Notes: a model not told the origin generated them from the sequence alone. A DNA stretch of 64,000 nt from GCA-2697345 sp045565015 (GCA_045565015.1 JBJLGD010000003.1:1-64000), one strand, 5' to 3'. Counted from the first letter of the stretch, positions 18,047 through 26,407 are shown. Made by a program: numbers and translations.

Positions 18047-18913
18047 ATGTTTGAAGGATCATTACCTGCATTGGTAACTCCTATGAAAAGGGGGGAAATA
18101 GATTTTAACGTGATTCAAGACTTAGTTGAGTGGCATATTTCACAAGGATCTAATGGCTTAGTACCCGTAGGAACTACTGGAGAGAGCCCAACATTAAGTC
18201 ATGATGAACATAATAAAGTAGTAGAATGTGTGGTTAAAACAGCCGCTGGAAGAATACCAATAATTGCTGGTGCTGGTTCAAATAATACTGCAGAAACAGT
18301 TCAATTAGTAGAGCACGCAAAACTAGCGGGGGCAGACGCAGCTCTCGTTGTTACACCCTACTATAACAAACCAACTCAACACGGTATGATACAGCACTTC
18401 TCTGCTGCCGAAAAGTGCGGCTTACCAATAATTATATATAATATTCCACCTAGATCTGTAGTAGATATGACACCTGAAACCATGGGTGATTTAGCAAAAC
18501 TTCCTAATATAATTGGCGTAAAAGATGCAACGGGCGACGTAGCAAGAGTATCTCTGCAAAGAATTAGTTGTGGAACTGACTTTATTCAACTGTCCGGTGA
18601 AGATGCCTCTGCTATTGGATTCAATGCGCAGGGTGGCGTTGGCTGTATAACCGTAACCGGAAACGTTGCTCCCAGGCTCTGCTCCCAAATGCAGAAAGCC
18701 ACGTTGGTTGGGGATTTCAAAAAAGCTCTGGAATATCAAGATCTACTAATGCCACTCCATGACGCAATCTTCGCGGAACCTGGAGTTGCCGGTGCAAAAT
18801 ATGGGCTGTCTGTATTGGGAAAATGTCCTCAAGAAGTTAGGTCTCCTCTTACTGAACTCACCTCTAAAACAAAAAAATTAATCGAAAACGCAATTAAGCA
18901 TGCCGGCTTATAA
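18047..18913 (+). CDS. dapA: 4-hydroxy-tetrahydrodipicolinate synthase
   Basis: This 288-residue class I aldolase condenses pyruvate with aspartate semialdehyde, the first committed step to lysine and meso-diaminopimelate. The Schiff-base lysine is Lys159 in NIIGVKDATGD, with Tyr131 in YNIPPR and the GTTGES loop at residues 42-47. The closing segment LRHAGL-like (IKHAGL) is usual. The ribosome site AAGGAG lies 8 bases before the ATG. Placement between slt and smpB is a known alphaproteobacterial order and ties two cell-wall genes together. Confidence 0.97.
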   Translation: MFEGSLPALVTPMKRGEIDFNVIQDLVEWHISQGSNGLVPVGTTGESPTLSHDEHNKVVECVVKTAAGRIPIIAGAGSNNTAETVQLVEHAKLAGADAALVVTPYYNKPTQHGMIQHFSAAEKCGLPIIIYNIPPRSVVDMTPETMGDLAKLPNIIGVKDATGDVARVSLQRISCGTDFIQLSGEDASAIGFNAQGGVGCITVTGNVAPRLCSQMQKATLVGDFKKALEYQDLLMPLHDAIFAEPGVAGAKYGLSVLGKCPQEVRSPLTELTSKTKKLIENAIKHAGL

Positions 18914-18933
18914 AAAAATTAAATTTTTTTATA
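18909..18933 (+). terminator. AT-only inverted repeat after dapA
   Basis: The arms TATAAAAAAATT and AATTTTTTTATA form a perfect 12-bp inverted repeat around one central base, starting within the dapA stop region. It ends in a T-run, so it may act as a weak terminator in either direction. An AT-only stem is not strong, so read-through to smpB is likely. Confidence 0.35.
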
Positions 18934-18978
18934 GTCTAAGTGCTTTTAACAATGGAACGAAACAGCGTAGATTGAATC

Positions 18979-19455
18979 ATGTCTAAAAAGACTGAAAATA
19001 CAAACTATAAAATAATTTCAGAAAATCGACGCGCGCGTTACGATTATTTAATTGAAGACGATATAGAATGCGGTATTTCTCTAGAAGGGTCAGAGGTTAA
19101 GAGTCTTCGAACTGGAAAAACTCAAATTGGAGAAAGCTACGCATCAGTTGAGAATACTGAATTATGGCTGGTAAATTGTTATATCCCTCCATACACTCAG
19201 GCGAACGCTTTTAATCATGAGGAACGTCGAAGGAGAAAACTTCTAGTCTCAAAGAAGGAACTCTCTAAATTATGGTCTGCAACACAAAGGGACGGTATGA
19301 CGCTCGTACCCCTAGTTTTATACTTCAATCATAAAGGTAGGGCAAAAATTAAGCTTGGGTTAGCAAAAGGAAAAAAAATATCTGATAAGAGAGCAACTGA
19401 AGCAAAAAGAGATTGGCAAAGACAAAAATCACGTCTCTTAAAGGAGCACACTTAG
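18979..19455 (+). CDS. smpB: SsrA-binding protein SmpB
   Basis: This 158-residue SmpB shows the expected ARYDYLIEDDIECGISLEGSEVKSLRTGK block near the start, ESYASVENTELWLVNCYIPPY, and the basic C-terminal tail KKISDKRATEAKRDWQRQKSRLLKEH that mimics an anticodon stem in the ribosome. It binds tmRNA and brings it to stalled ribosomes for trans-translation. The ssrA RNA gene is not in the window. With arfB 3 kb downstream, two ribosome-rescue systems lie near each other. Confidence 0.96.
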   Translation: MSKKTENTNYKIISENRRARYDYLIEDDIECGISLEGSEVKSLRTGKTQIGESYASVENTELWLVNCYIPPYTQANAFNHEERRRRKLLVSKKELSKLWSATQRDGMTLVPLVLYFNHKGRAKIKLGLAKGKKISDKRATEAKRDWQRQKSRLLKEHT

Positions 19456-19485
19456 ATGGTGAAAATATAGTCATATGAGGTAGAA

Positions 19486-20334
19486 ATGGATGATAATTCT
19501 AATACATTAATATCAACAGACTGGTTAGCATATAACCTTAAAAACCCAAATGTTCGTATAATTGATGCATCTTGGTACTTGCCTGATATGAATAGAAATC
19601 CGAAGGAGGAATATGATAAGCAGCACATCCCAGGGGCGCGATTTTTTGATATTGATGAGATTTGTGATCCACAATCTGAACTCCCACATATGGTACCATC
19701 ACCCGAAAAGTTTGTATCTCGGATTAGAGCTATGGGAATTGGAGACAAACACAAAATAATTATTTATGATGGTGCAGGTTTATTTTCTGCAGCTAGAGTT
19801 TGGTGGCTTTTTAAATTAATGGGCAAGGTAGAAGTATCAGTGTTAGATGGTGGATTCCCAAAATGGTTGAAAGACGGGTATCCCTCAGATAACCAACAAG
19901 TTGTGATGAGAGATCAACATATGACTGCTGAATTTCATGAGGCTTTAGTTAAAAACGTTACTCAGGTGTCTGCTGCATCAAAACTAGGTAATCATGAAAT
20001 TTTAGATGCGCGAGGTCCTGGCCGTTTCGCAGGGAAAGATCCAGAACCTAGGAAAGGTCTAAGAGCAGGTCGCATACCAGGATCGAAAAATATTCATTAT
20101 AAGGATCTTTTAAATCATAATGGTACTATGAAGGATAAAAATAGTCTTTTTAATATATTTAAAATTGCAAAAGTTGACTTTGAAAAACCAATCATAACCA
20201 CCTGTGGATCGGGGGTTACAGCTGCAATAATATCTCTCGCACTAGAAATTATTGGGCAAAAAAATCATTCACTTTATGATGGGTCGTGGACAGAGTGGGG
20301 CCAATTCGACCAATTACCAATCGAAGTTGGTTAA
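19486..20334 (+). CDS. sseA: 3-mercaptopyruvate sulfurtransferase, SseA type
   Basis: This 282-residue protein has two rhodanese domains. The C-terminal one carries the active-site loop CGSGVTA with Cys240, which is the SseA/MPST form rather than the CRKGVTA of thiosulfate sulfurtransferase. The HIPGARFFDID motif and the ARGPGRFAGKDPEPRKGLRAGRIPGS segment are typical. It moves sulfur from 3-mercaptopyruvate to thiols or cyanide, giving pyruvate. The aminotransferase gene begins 5 bases after its stop, and the pair suggests cysteine breakdown. Confidence 0.93.
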   Translation: MDDNSNTLISTDWLAYNLKNPNVRIIDASWYLPDMNRNPKEEYDKQHIPGARFFDIDEICDPQSELPHMVPSPEKFVSRIRAMGIGDKHKIIIYDGAGLFSAARVWWLFKLMGKVEVSVLDGGFPKWLKDGYPSDNQQVVMRDQHMTAEFHEALVKNVTQVSAASKLGNHEILDARGPGRFAGKDPEPRKGLRAGRIPGSKNIHYKDLLNHNGTMKDKNSLFNIFKIAKVDFEKPIITTCGSGVTAAIISLALEIIGQKNHSLYDGSWTEWGQFDQLPIEVG

Positions 20335-20338
20335 TCTT

Positions 20339-21523
20339 ATGTTTGAGAATTTAGTTTTGCCGCAGCCTGACGAAATACTAGAGTTAATGCATAAGTTTAG
20401 AGACGATACTAGACCGGATAAGCTTGATTTAGGTGTCGGTGTTTATAAAGACCATTTGGGTAATACACCAATCATGGAAGCAGTAAAGAAGGCAGAAAAA
20501 ACGTTATGGGAAAAAGAAAGTACCAAGAGTTATGTAGGCCTTACTGGTGATCCTTTTTTTCATAAAATGATGATAAATCTTATTTTGGGTCCAACCTTTG
20601 ATGAAGAGCGCACTGCGGCTGCAGCGACACCAGGAGGCACCGGCGCCCTGAGGCAAGGTCTCGAGTTAATAAAAATAGCAAATCCCAACGCGACTATATG
20701 GCTCAGCAATCCAACATGGCCAAATCATCCATCAATTGTAGAGTATTTACAGCTAAAGTCTTCGGAGTATAGTTATTTCAACTTCAAAAACAAAACTGTG
20801 TCTTTCGATGCTATGCTAAAAGACCTTTCAGAGGCCAACAGTGGTGATATCGTGTTGTTGCATGGTTGTTGTCATAACCCTACTGGAGCAAATTTAGTTC
20901 AAACTCAATGGGAAATTTTAGGGGATTTTTTAAACAAGAAAAATTTAATACCACTTATTGATATTGCTTATCAAGGGTTTGGTGACGGTATAGAGGAAGA
21001 TAGTCTAGGGGTTAGATCTTTGGTAGACTTGGTGCCAGAAGCTATTATTGCTTCAAGCTGTTCTAAAAATTTTGGTATATATCGAGAACGAACAGGAATT
21101 ATAATTGTAACTTCTGACGAGAAGAAGCAAAAAACTACTAATCAAGGTATATTAGCTTACTTAAATCGCAATAGCTTCTCATTTCCTCCTGATCACGGGT
21201 CCAAGATTGTTTCGATCATTTTAAGTGACGCACATTTAAGAAAAAACTGGGAGACAGAACTAAATGGTATAAGAACAAGCATGCAAATAAACAGAGAATT
21301 ACTAGTCCGAGAGCTAAGTAATAGAATAGGATCAGATCGATTTGGGTTTTTGTCTGAACATAGAGGTATGTTTTCTTTATTAGGCGCCTCTCATGAACAA
21401 GTACAACAATTACAAGCCCAGCATGGGGTATATATGGTTTCTGATAGCCGTATGAACATAGCCGCTCTGAGTAAAAAAACTATACCTCTATTAGTAGACG
21501 GAATTGTCGCAGTCGGTATATAA
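20339..21523 (+). CDS. Class I aminotransferase, aspartate/aromatic type
   Basis: This 394-residue PLP enzyme of the AspC/TyrB group has the PLP lysine at Lys243 in SSCSKNFGIYRERTG, the LHGCCHNPTGANL segment and LGVGVYKDHLGNTPIMEAVKKAE near the N-terminus. I place the start at ATG 20339 (MFENLVLPQPDEI), which fits the family. A longer frame running back into sseA would add 29 unrelated residues. It is likely coupled to sseA. Several aspartate aminotransferases also transaminate cysteine to 3-mercaptopyruvate, the sseA substrate, so this may be the cysteine aminotransferase partner. Classical aromatic or aspartate activity remains possible. Confidence 0.9.
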   Translation: MFENLVLPQPDEILELMHKFRDDTRPDKLDLGVGVYKDHLGNTPIMEAVKKAEKTLWEKESTKSYVGLTGDPFFHKMMINLILGPTFDEERTAAAATPGGTGALRQGLELIKIANPNATIWLSNPTWPNHPSIVEYLQLKSSEYSYFNFKNKTVSFDAMLKDLSEANSGDIVLLHGCCHNPTGANLVQTQWEILGDFLNKKNLIPLIDIAYQGFGDGIEEDSLGVRSLVDLVPEAIIASSCSKNFGIYRERTGIIIVTSDEKKQKTTNQGILAYLNRNSFSFPPDHGSKIVSIILSDAHLRKNWETELNGIRTSMQINRELLVRELSNRIGSDRFGFLSEHRGMFSLLGASHEQVQQLQAQHGVYMVSDSRMNIAALSKKTIPLLVDGIVAVGI

Positions 21524-21536
21524 TGTTTTATATTGT

Positions 21537-21556
21537 AGGTTTTAGTTAAACCTTTT
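21537..21556 (+). terminator. Short hairpin with T-run after the aminotransferase
   Basis: AGGTTT-TAGTT-AAACCT (6-bp stem, 5-base loop) is followed by TTT, 14 bases after the stop codon. It is a weak but correctly placed intrinsic terminator closing the sseA-aminotransferase unit. Confidence 0.42.
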
Positions 21557-21617
21557 AAAGGCAACCTGTCTAAAAAAAGAGTCAAGTCTCCGCAACCTTG
21601 TAAAAACGGAATATTTT

Positions 21618-22253
21618 ATGAAAAAAATCATACCAGGAATTTTAGCTATGACCCTGATTGTCGTAGCTTCTAATATTTTAGTCCAATATGTATTATTTGA
21701 TGGCTGGCTAACGTGGGGTGCTTTTACCTATCCCTTAGCTTTTTTAACTACAGACATAATGAACCGTGTATATGGTCCATCAGTAGCTAGAAAAATTATT
21801 TTAGTTGGGTTCTTTACAGGAATATTATGTTCTCTGGTTGGTACGCAAATAGAAAATGATTACGGACCACTTGTAACTTTAAGAATTGCGATTGCATCGG
21901 GTCTTGGGTTTATCTCGGCTCAATTTATAGATTTAGCCATTTTTGAGAAATTTAGAAGAGCTAACTGGTGGAAGGCCCCCCTAATATCATCCATAGTCGG
22001 CTCATTCGTGGATACTACTTTGTTCTTTAGTGTCGCATTTTCAAAAAAACTTTCTTGGATTGAGCCTTCAAATGATGTATCTTGGGCGAGCGATTTAAGG
22101 GCTATCTTTGATTTTGGGCCGCAATTACCTTATTGGGTAGGGTTAGGTTTGGCCGACTACGGAGTAAAGTTAGCCATCGCGATTATAGCCCTCTTTCCTT
22201 TCAGCATAATTGTAAAAAAGTTAATGCAGGACTCAAAAAACACTTTGAGTTAA
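21618..22253 (+). CDS. Queuosine precursor transporter, YhhQ family
   Basis: This 211-residue membrane protein has six or so hydrophobic segments and the family motifs NRVYGPSVARKI and SSIVGSFVDTTLFF. YhhQ/QPTR proteins import preQ0, preQ1 or related queuosine precursors for tRNA wobble modification. Members of the same family are annotated as VUT transporters. No queuosine synthesis gene is in the window, so the cell might salvage precursors, but genes elsewhere cannot be excluded. A structured leader and arfB follow. Confidence 0.87.
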   Translation: MKKIIPGILAMTLIVVASNILVQYVLFDGWLTWGAFTYPLAFLTTDIMNRVYGPSVARKIILVGFFTGILCSLVGTQIENDYGPLVTLRIAIASGLGFISAQFIDLAIFEKFRRANWWKAPLISSIVGSFVDTTLFFSVAFSKKLSWIEPSNDVSWASDLRAIFDFGPQLPYWVGLGLADYGVKLAIAIIALFPFSIIVKKLMQDSKNTLS

Positions 22254-22305
22254 GTACATAATGTGTCAAGTTAAATTAACCGTAAACAAATGAAAGGAGG
22301 TGCCT

Positions 22306-22362
22306 ATGTCTAGAGTTAAATGGAACCAGAAGGTTGTAAAAATCTCGGAGGTAGAATTATAA
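22306..22362 (+). CDS. 18-residue leader peptide
   Basis: ATG at 22306, with AAAGGAGG six bases upstream (a near-perfect Shine-Dalgarno), opens a reading frame of 18 codons ending in TAA: MSRVKWNQKVVKISEVEL. It is too short for a stable domain and I recognise no family. Its stop codon sits one base before the first strand of the leader helix, so ribosomes ending here would cover that strand. This placement suggests a regulatory leader ORF, not a functional protein, though a microprotein cannot be ruled out. Confidence 0.55.
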   Translation: MSRVKWNQKVVKISEVEL

Positions 22363-22429
22363 GGGCAGCCCCTTAAATTCAGTTGAGGTTTTTGGTTTTT
22401 CCAAAACACCTTCATCCATAAAATTCGAA

Positions 22430-22465
22430 GGGTTGCCTCCTAGAAAGGCAGCCCTTTCTTTTTTT
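22430..22465 (+). terminator. Intrinsic terminator in the arfB leader
   Basis: GGGTTGCCT (22430-22438) pairs over all nine positions (one G-U) with AGGCAGCCC (22446-22454) around a 7-base loop, followed by TTTCTTTTTTT. This is a textbook intrinsic terminator placed 17 bases before arfB, which itself has no clear ribosome site. Confidence 0.85.
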
Positions 22466-22481
22466 GGCGTAGATAATTCTT

Positions 22482-22904
22482 ATGATTAAAGTTTCTAATA
22501 CTATCACAATAGAGCCATGGGAGGTCATCGAGACTTTTAGTATATCTCAAGGGCCTGGTGGACAAAATGTTAATAAAGTTTCTACGGCAGTAGAGCTAAG
22601 GTTTTTCGCATCTACTTCACCTAACTTAACTCCAGTTATAAAATCTAAACTTAAAAAGATCTCTGGAAGCAACTGGACTTCTAATGGGATTTTAATAATA
22701 AACGTTCAGCAAACTAGGTCTCAATATAGAAATAGGATAATAGCCAAAAAAAAACTTAAGGAACTTATTTTAGAGGCTAGTCAGGTCAAAAAAAAACGCG
22801 TGCCTACGACACCGTCTTATGGGGTAAAAGAAAAGAGGATGATACAAAAGAAAAGCCGTGGTTTAATTAAAACGCTTCGCAAAAGGGTTAATTATGATGA
22901 ATGA
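22482..22904 (+). CDS. arfB: Alternative ribosome-rescue hydrolase ArfB
   Basis: This 140-residue protein has the catalytic GGQ loop at residues 26-28 (SQGPGGQNVNKVSTAVELRF) and a basic C-terminal tail (KKKRVPTTPSYGVKEKRMIQKKSRGLIKTLRKRV), which inserts in the empty mRNA channel. ArfB releases the nascent chain from ribosomes stalled without a stop codon, backing up tmRNA-SmpB. It lacks the codon-recognition domains of RF1/RF2. It begins 17 bases after a strong terminator and has no obvious Shine-Dalgarno, so its output probably depends on leader structure. Its end overlaps the next gene by 11 bp. Confidence 0.94.
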   Translation: MIKVSNTITIEPWEVIETFSISQGPGGQNVNKVSTAVELRFFASTSPNLTPVIKSKLKKISGSNWTSNGILIINVQQTRSQYRNRIIAKKKLKELILEASQVKKKRVPTTPSYGVKEKRMIQKKSRGLIKTLRKRVNYDE

Positions 22905-24159
22905 AATTTTATCAAGAAGAAATAAACTTTTAGGAGAAAATTTTCCAACATTTTACGAAAACCCAGTTCACTTAATTAAAGGTGAAGGGGTTTGGCTTTA
23001 TGGAGCTGACGGAAAAAAATATCTTGATTGCTATAACAATGTCCCACATGTGGGTCACTGTCATCCTAAAGTGGTTGACGCAATAGCAAATCAAGCAGGA
23101 ATTTTAAATACTCATACCAGATATCTTCATGAAGGAATATTAGATTATGGCGAAAATCTTTGTTCAAAATTTTCAAAAGAACTTGACCAATTAATAATGG
23201 TTTGTACCGGTTCAGAAGCAAACGATATCGCTCTGAGAATGGCACAAGCTATGACTGGAAAGTCGGGATTTATAGCAACCGACAACACATATCATGGTAA
23301 CACTAGTTTGGTTTCGCAAATTTCAGCACGTCGACCACCGATAGGAGGCTATAATGACAACATAAAACTTGTACCAGCTCCAGAAAGTATAAATCCTCTA
23401 GGCGGCACCTATAACACTCAAGTAGATCTTTTCACAAAAAATATTGAAGTCGCAATCAGTGAGTTAGAAAAAGATGGGTTTGGTTTTGCTGGTTTCATGT
23501 TTTGTCCAATTTTTGCAAATGAAGGTTTTCCAACAGTAAAACCAGGTTTTTTAGATAATACTGTAGAGATTATAAGAGATGCAGGGGGGCTTTTGCTTTG
23601 TGATGAAGTTCAACCAGGTTTTGGTAGGATTGGGACACATTGGTGGGGTCACGAATGGTTAGGTTTTCAACCTGATGTAGTAACACTAGGAAAACCAATG
23701 GCAAACGGACATCCAGTTGGAGCTGTTGTTACTCGTAAAGATATTATGAGTAGTTTTAGATCTGCGTTTGGTTACTTCAATACATTTGGAGGTAATCCAG
23801 TGAGTTGTGCAGCAGCAACGGCAACTTTACAAGTTATTGAAGAAGAAAACTTAGTAGAGAATGCTAGAATTATTGGTAAATATTCCCTTGAGAGATTAAA
23901 GAATATCTCCAATCCTTTGATTCAAGATGTAAGAGGTAATGGACTATTCTTTGGAGTGGAGTTCGTCGATTTAGCTGGCCAACCAGCAACAGAATTTACC
24001 AGTAGAGTTGTTGAGGAAATGCAACAAAACGGTGTTTTACTTAATAGTATAGGTAGGCATCGTAATACACTTAAAATGCGTCCACCAATGCCATTCTCAA
24101 AAGACAACTCCGATCTAGCAATAGATACACTAGAATTTGTTTTAGAAAAGCTCACTTAA
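22894..24159 (+). CDS. Class III aminotransferase or phospho-lyase
   Basis: This 421-residue class III PLP enzyme has CDEVQPGFGRIG (residues 236-247) and the PLP lysine Lys267 in VTLGKPMANGHP. Sequence features such as ECYNNVPHVGHCHP-like DCYNNVPHVGHCHPKVV and FATFGGNPVSC-like FNTFGGNPVSC resemble the AGXT2L group, which includes phosphoethanolamine and 5-phosphohydroxylysine phospho-lyases. It overlaps arfB by 11 bp and the following APH-type kinase by one base (TAATG). A kinase plus AGXT2L-like enzyme suggests phosphorylation of an amino alcohol followed by phosphate elimination. True transaminase activity remains possible. Confidence 0.85.
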   Translation: MMNEILSRRNKLLGENFPTFYENPVHLIKGEGVWLYGADGKKYLDCYNNVPHVGHCHPKVVDAIANQAGILNTHTRYLHEGILDYGENLCSKFSKELDQLIMVCTGSEANDIALRMAQAMTGKSGFIATDNTYHGNTSLVSQISARRPPIGGYNDNIKLVPAPESINPLGGTYNTQVDLFTKNIEVAISELEKDGFGFAGFMFCPIFANEGFPTVKPGFLDNTVEIIRDAGGLLLCDEVQPGFGRIGTHWWGHEWLGFQPDVVTLGKPMANGHPVGAVVTRKDIMSSFRSAFGYFNTFGGNPVSCAAATATLQVIEEENLVENARIIGKYSLERLKNISNPLIQDVRGNGLFFGVEFVDLAGQPATEFTSRVVEEMQQNGVLLNSIGRHRNTLKMRPPMPFSKDNSDLAIDTLEFVLEKLT

Positions 24160-25109
24160 TGGAGGATACAAAATTAATTAGTTCGGTAATTAATGTTTCT
24201 ACTGCCTGGGGGGGGGTAAAAGAAAAACCCAAGTTAGTAAAAAATAGAGAAAATATCGTTCTTGACATAACCTTAAATTCTGGACGAAGGGCTGCTTTCA
24301 GGTTCCATCGACCAGGCTATCAATCTTCACAAGCTATAATATCAGAACTTATGTGGATGGAGGCTCTAAGAAAACAAAAGTTTCCGTGTCCGAGCCCGAT
24401 TAGAACACTAAATCAAGATTTAATTATTGAAACAAAAGGCCAAAGGACGGCCTCCATAATTGAATGGGTTGGAGCCTCTGAATTAAAGGAAAGAATTTTC
24501 ACTTCTAATGAAAAAGAGATCATTTCTATATTTAAAAATCTAGGGAAAATAACAGCAGAACTCCACAACATTACAGACGAGATCAATACTAATTCCTTTA
24601 TTCGACCCAGATGGGATGAAGATGAATTTTTTGGTGATAACCCCGCTTGGGGGAAATATTGGGAGAATCCGTCCTTAAGTAAGGAAGAATCAGAACTAAT
24701 TTATAAAGTAAAAAATGAATCAAAACTTTTACTGCGAAAAATTCACAATGGTGACAAGGGTTTGATTCATGCAGATTTACTTGAAGAGAATATTTTAGTG
24801 GGAAATCAAAAATTATGGGTAATTGATTTTGATGATTGCGGATTTGGTTTTCGCGAATACGACTTAGCTACATTATTAATACAACATTTAAATAACAGAT
24901 ATTTCAATTCAGCGAAGCTTGCACTAATAGAATCTTACAACAAATTCAGAAAAAACTTTCAAACTCACATAGATGCAATTAACTTTTTTATGATGGTAAG
25001 AAGTTTGGTATCATGTGGGTGGGGGAACTCTAGATTCCCTTTAGAATCCTCTGTGCATCGCGAACAAGCAGAACGCGCCTTAGCATGTTTGGAATTATTT
25101 AATAGGTGA
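24159..25109 (+). CDS. APH-family phosphotransferase (small-molecule kinase)
   Basis: This 316-residue kinase has the Brenner-type motif HADLLEEN (His204, Asp206, Asn211) and the metal-binding DFDDCG (from residue 223), the pattern of aminoglycoside/choline/homoserine kinases. The N-lobe shows AAFRFHRPGYQS. Its start overlaps the stop of the class III aminotransferase gene, so the two are made together. Human hydroxylysine kinase (HYKK) pairs in the same way with an AGXT2L lyase, so a hydroxylysine-, ethanolamine- or related amino-alcohol kinase is my best inference. Antibiotic resistance is unlikely given the pairing. Confidence 0.82.
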   Translation: MEDTKLISSVINVSTAWGGVKEKPKLVKNRENIVLDITLNSGRRAAFRFHRPGYQSSQAIISELMWMEALRKQKFPCPSPIRTLNQDLIIETKGQRTASIIEWVGASELKERIFTSNEKEIISIFKNLGKITAELHNITDEINTNSFIRPRWDEDEFFGDNPAWGKYWENPSLSKEESELIYKVKNESKLLLRKIHNGDKGLIHADLLEENILVGNQKLWVIDFDDCGFGFREYDLATLLIQHLNNRYFNSAKLALIESYNKFRKNFQTHIDAINFFMMVRSLVSCGWGNSRFPLESSVHREQAERALACLELFNR

Positions 25110-25114
25110 GAGTC

Positions 25115-26407
25115 TTAAACAATTAACTCACGCTCTTTTTGGATACCAGTACCAAAAACACGCTGGTACCGCTTGATCTCACTCTCAGGCCCCATGACCT
25201 TTAAAGGGTTATCACTTAACTTAACTGTAGGCTTTCCATCCGCATTAATCGCCTTACAAACTAGAGAGAAAGGGACCAGGTTATCAGCACGTGTTAGGCC
25301 ACGGAAATCATTTGTTAGTAATGTTCCCCATCCAAATGATACTTTTGTTCTACCAGAGAATCTACAATGTAAATCTGATATCTGTTCAACGTCTAGACCG
25401 TCTGAAAAAATAATTAATTTATTCAGAGGATCCTCACCACATCTTGTCCACCATTTTATTGCAATCTCTGCTGAAGCGATAGGATCACCAGAGTCAATCC
25501 TAATACCAGTCCAACTAGATAACCAATCAGGGGCGTTCTCTAAAAAGTTCTTAGTTCCATAGGTATCAGGAAGGATTATGCGAAGGTTTCCATCATGCTC
25601 ATCTTGCCAGTCTTCTAACACATCATAAGGAGCTTTTTGTAATTCTCTATCGTTTTTAGCTAATGCTGAATAAATCATCGGCATTTCATGAGCATTGGTA
25701 CCAATCGCTTCTACTTCCTGTTTCATAGCTATAAGGCAATTAGAAGTACCAACAAAACTTTTCCCTAAACCAGAATACATTGCCTGAACGCACCAATCCT
25801 GCCATAAAAAACTATGCCTTCTTCGAGTACCAAAGTCAGCTATTTTAAGACCATCCAATTTTTGTAGAACATTAATTTTTTCCCAGAGTTTTGCCATTGC
25901 TCTTGCATAAAGAACTTGTAATTGAAATCTGTCTAATGTCCTCAGAACAGCGCGAGATCTTAGTTCCATTATAACACTTAACACTGGCACTTCCCAAAGC
26001 ATTACCTCATGCCACCTGCCTTCAAATGTTAGTTTATATTCACCATCTCTTTTTTCTAAATGATACGGGGGCAGCGAAAAACTTTCAAACCATTCCATAA
26101 ACTCGGGGCTAAACATTTGCCGCTTTCCATAAAATGTATTTCCTCGAAGAAACGTACTCTCCCCCCGAGAAAGCTTAATTGATTTTATGTGATCAAGTTG
26201 CTCTCTTAACTCGCCCTCATCGACCAGCTCTGCCAACTTTATCGTTTTTGACCTATTCATTAATGAAAATTTAACCTGAGTATTGGGCTTATTTCGAAAA
26301 ACAGATTGGCACATCAAGAGCTTATAAAAGTCAGTATCTATCAGAGAACGAACAATTGGATCAATCTTCCATTTATGATTATATACTCTAGTTGCTATAT
26401 CAACCAT
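25115..26407 (-). CDS. pncB: Nicotinate phosphoribosyltransferase
   Basis: This 430-residue enzyme of the PncB family makes nicotinate mononucleotide from nicotinate, PRPP and ATP in the Preiss-Handler route. The phosphorylated histidine is in GTNAHE (His240), with SLIDTDFYKLLMCQSVF at the start, ADFGTRRRHSF (residues ~190-200) and RIDSGDPIASAE later. It begins 8 bases inside the end of pncA, so the two genes are an operon for nicotinamide salvage. The convergent APH kinase ends 5 bp away. Confidence 0.96.
   Translation of the reverse strand: MVDIATRVYNHKWKIDPIVRSLIDTDFYKLLMCQSVFRNKPNTQVKFSLMNRSKTIKLAELVDEGELREQLDHIKSIKLSRGESTFLRGNTFYGKRQMFSPEFMEWFESFSLPPYHLEKRDGEYKLTFEGRWHEVMLWEVPVLSVIMELRSRAVLRTLDRFQLQVLYARAMAKLWEKINVLQKLDGLKIADFGTRRRHSFLWQDWCVQAMYSGLGKSFVGTSNCLIAMKQEVEAIGTNAHEMPMIYSALAKNDRELQKAPYDVLEDWQDEHDGNLRIILPDTYGTKNFLENAPDWLSSWTGIRIDSGDPIASAEIAIKWWTRCGEDPLNKLIIFSDGLDVEQISDLHCRFSGRTKVSFGWGTLLTNDFRGLTRADNLVPFSLVCKAINADGKPTVKLSDNPLKVMGPESEIKRYQRVFGTGIQKERELIV

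Larger units (their letters stand above)
22291..22465 (+). promoter_or_regulatory. Candidate RNA attenuator upstream of arfB
   Basis: This stretch holds a strong ribosome site, an 18-codon ORF, a repeat GGCAGCCC right after its stop (22364-22371), an 11-bp hairpin (22385-22412), a pivot GGGTTGCC (22430-22437), and a second GGCAGCCC (22447-22454) followed by a T-run. The pivot region can pair with the first repeat, with the second repeat (terminator), or, through TGCCTCCT at 22434-22441, with the Shine-Dalgarno AGGAGGTG at 22295-22302. Three exclusive pairings of one segment are the mark of an attenuator or riboswitch. I recognise no known family. Confidence 0.6.

Noticed and set aside
22254..22481. 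Considered as a tRNA or as a piece of a two-piece tmRNA
   Set aside because: There is no acceptor stem with CCA, no T-arm consensus and no tag-coding reading that fits; the structure is better explained as a leader with a terminator.
24159..25109. Aminoglycoside resistance kinase
   Set aside because: The gene is coupled to an AGXT2L-like enzyme, which points to metabolism rather than resistance.
25173..25562. 129-residue frame opposite pncB
   Set aside because: Antisense shadow of a conserved enzyme without start signals.
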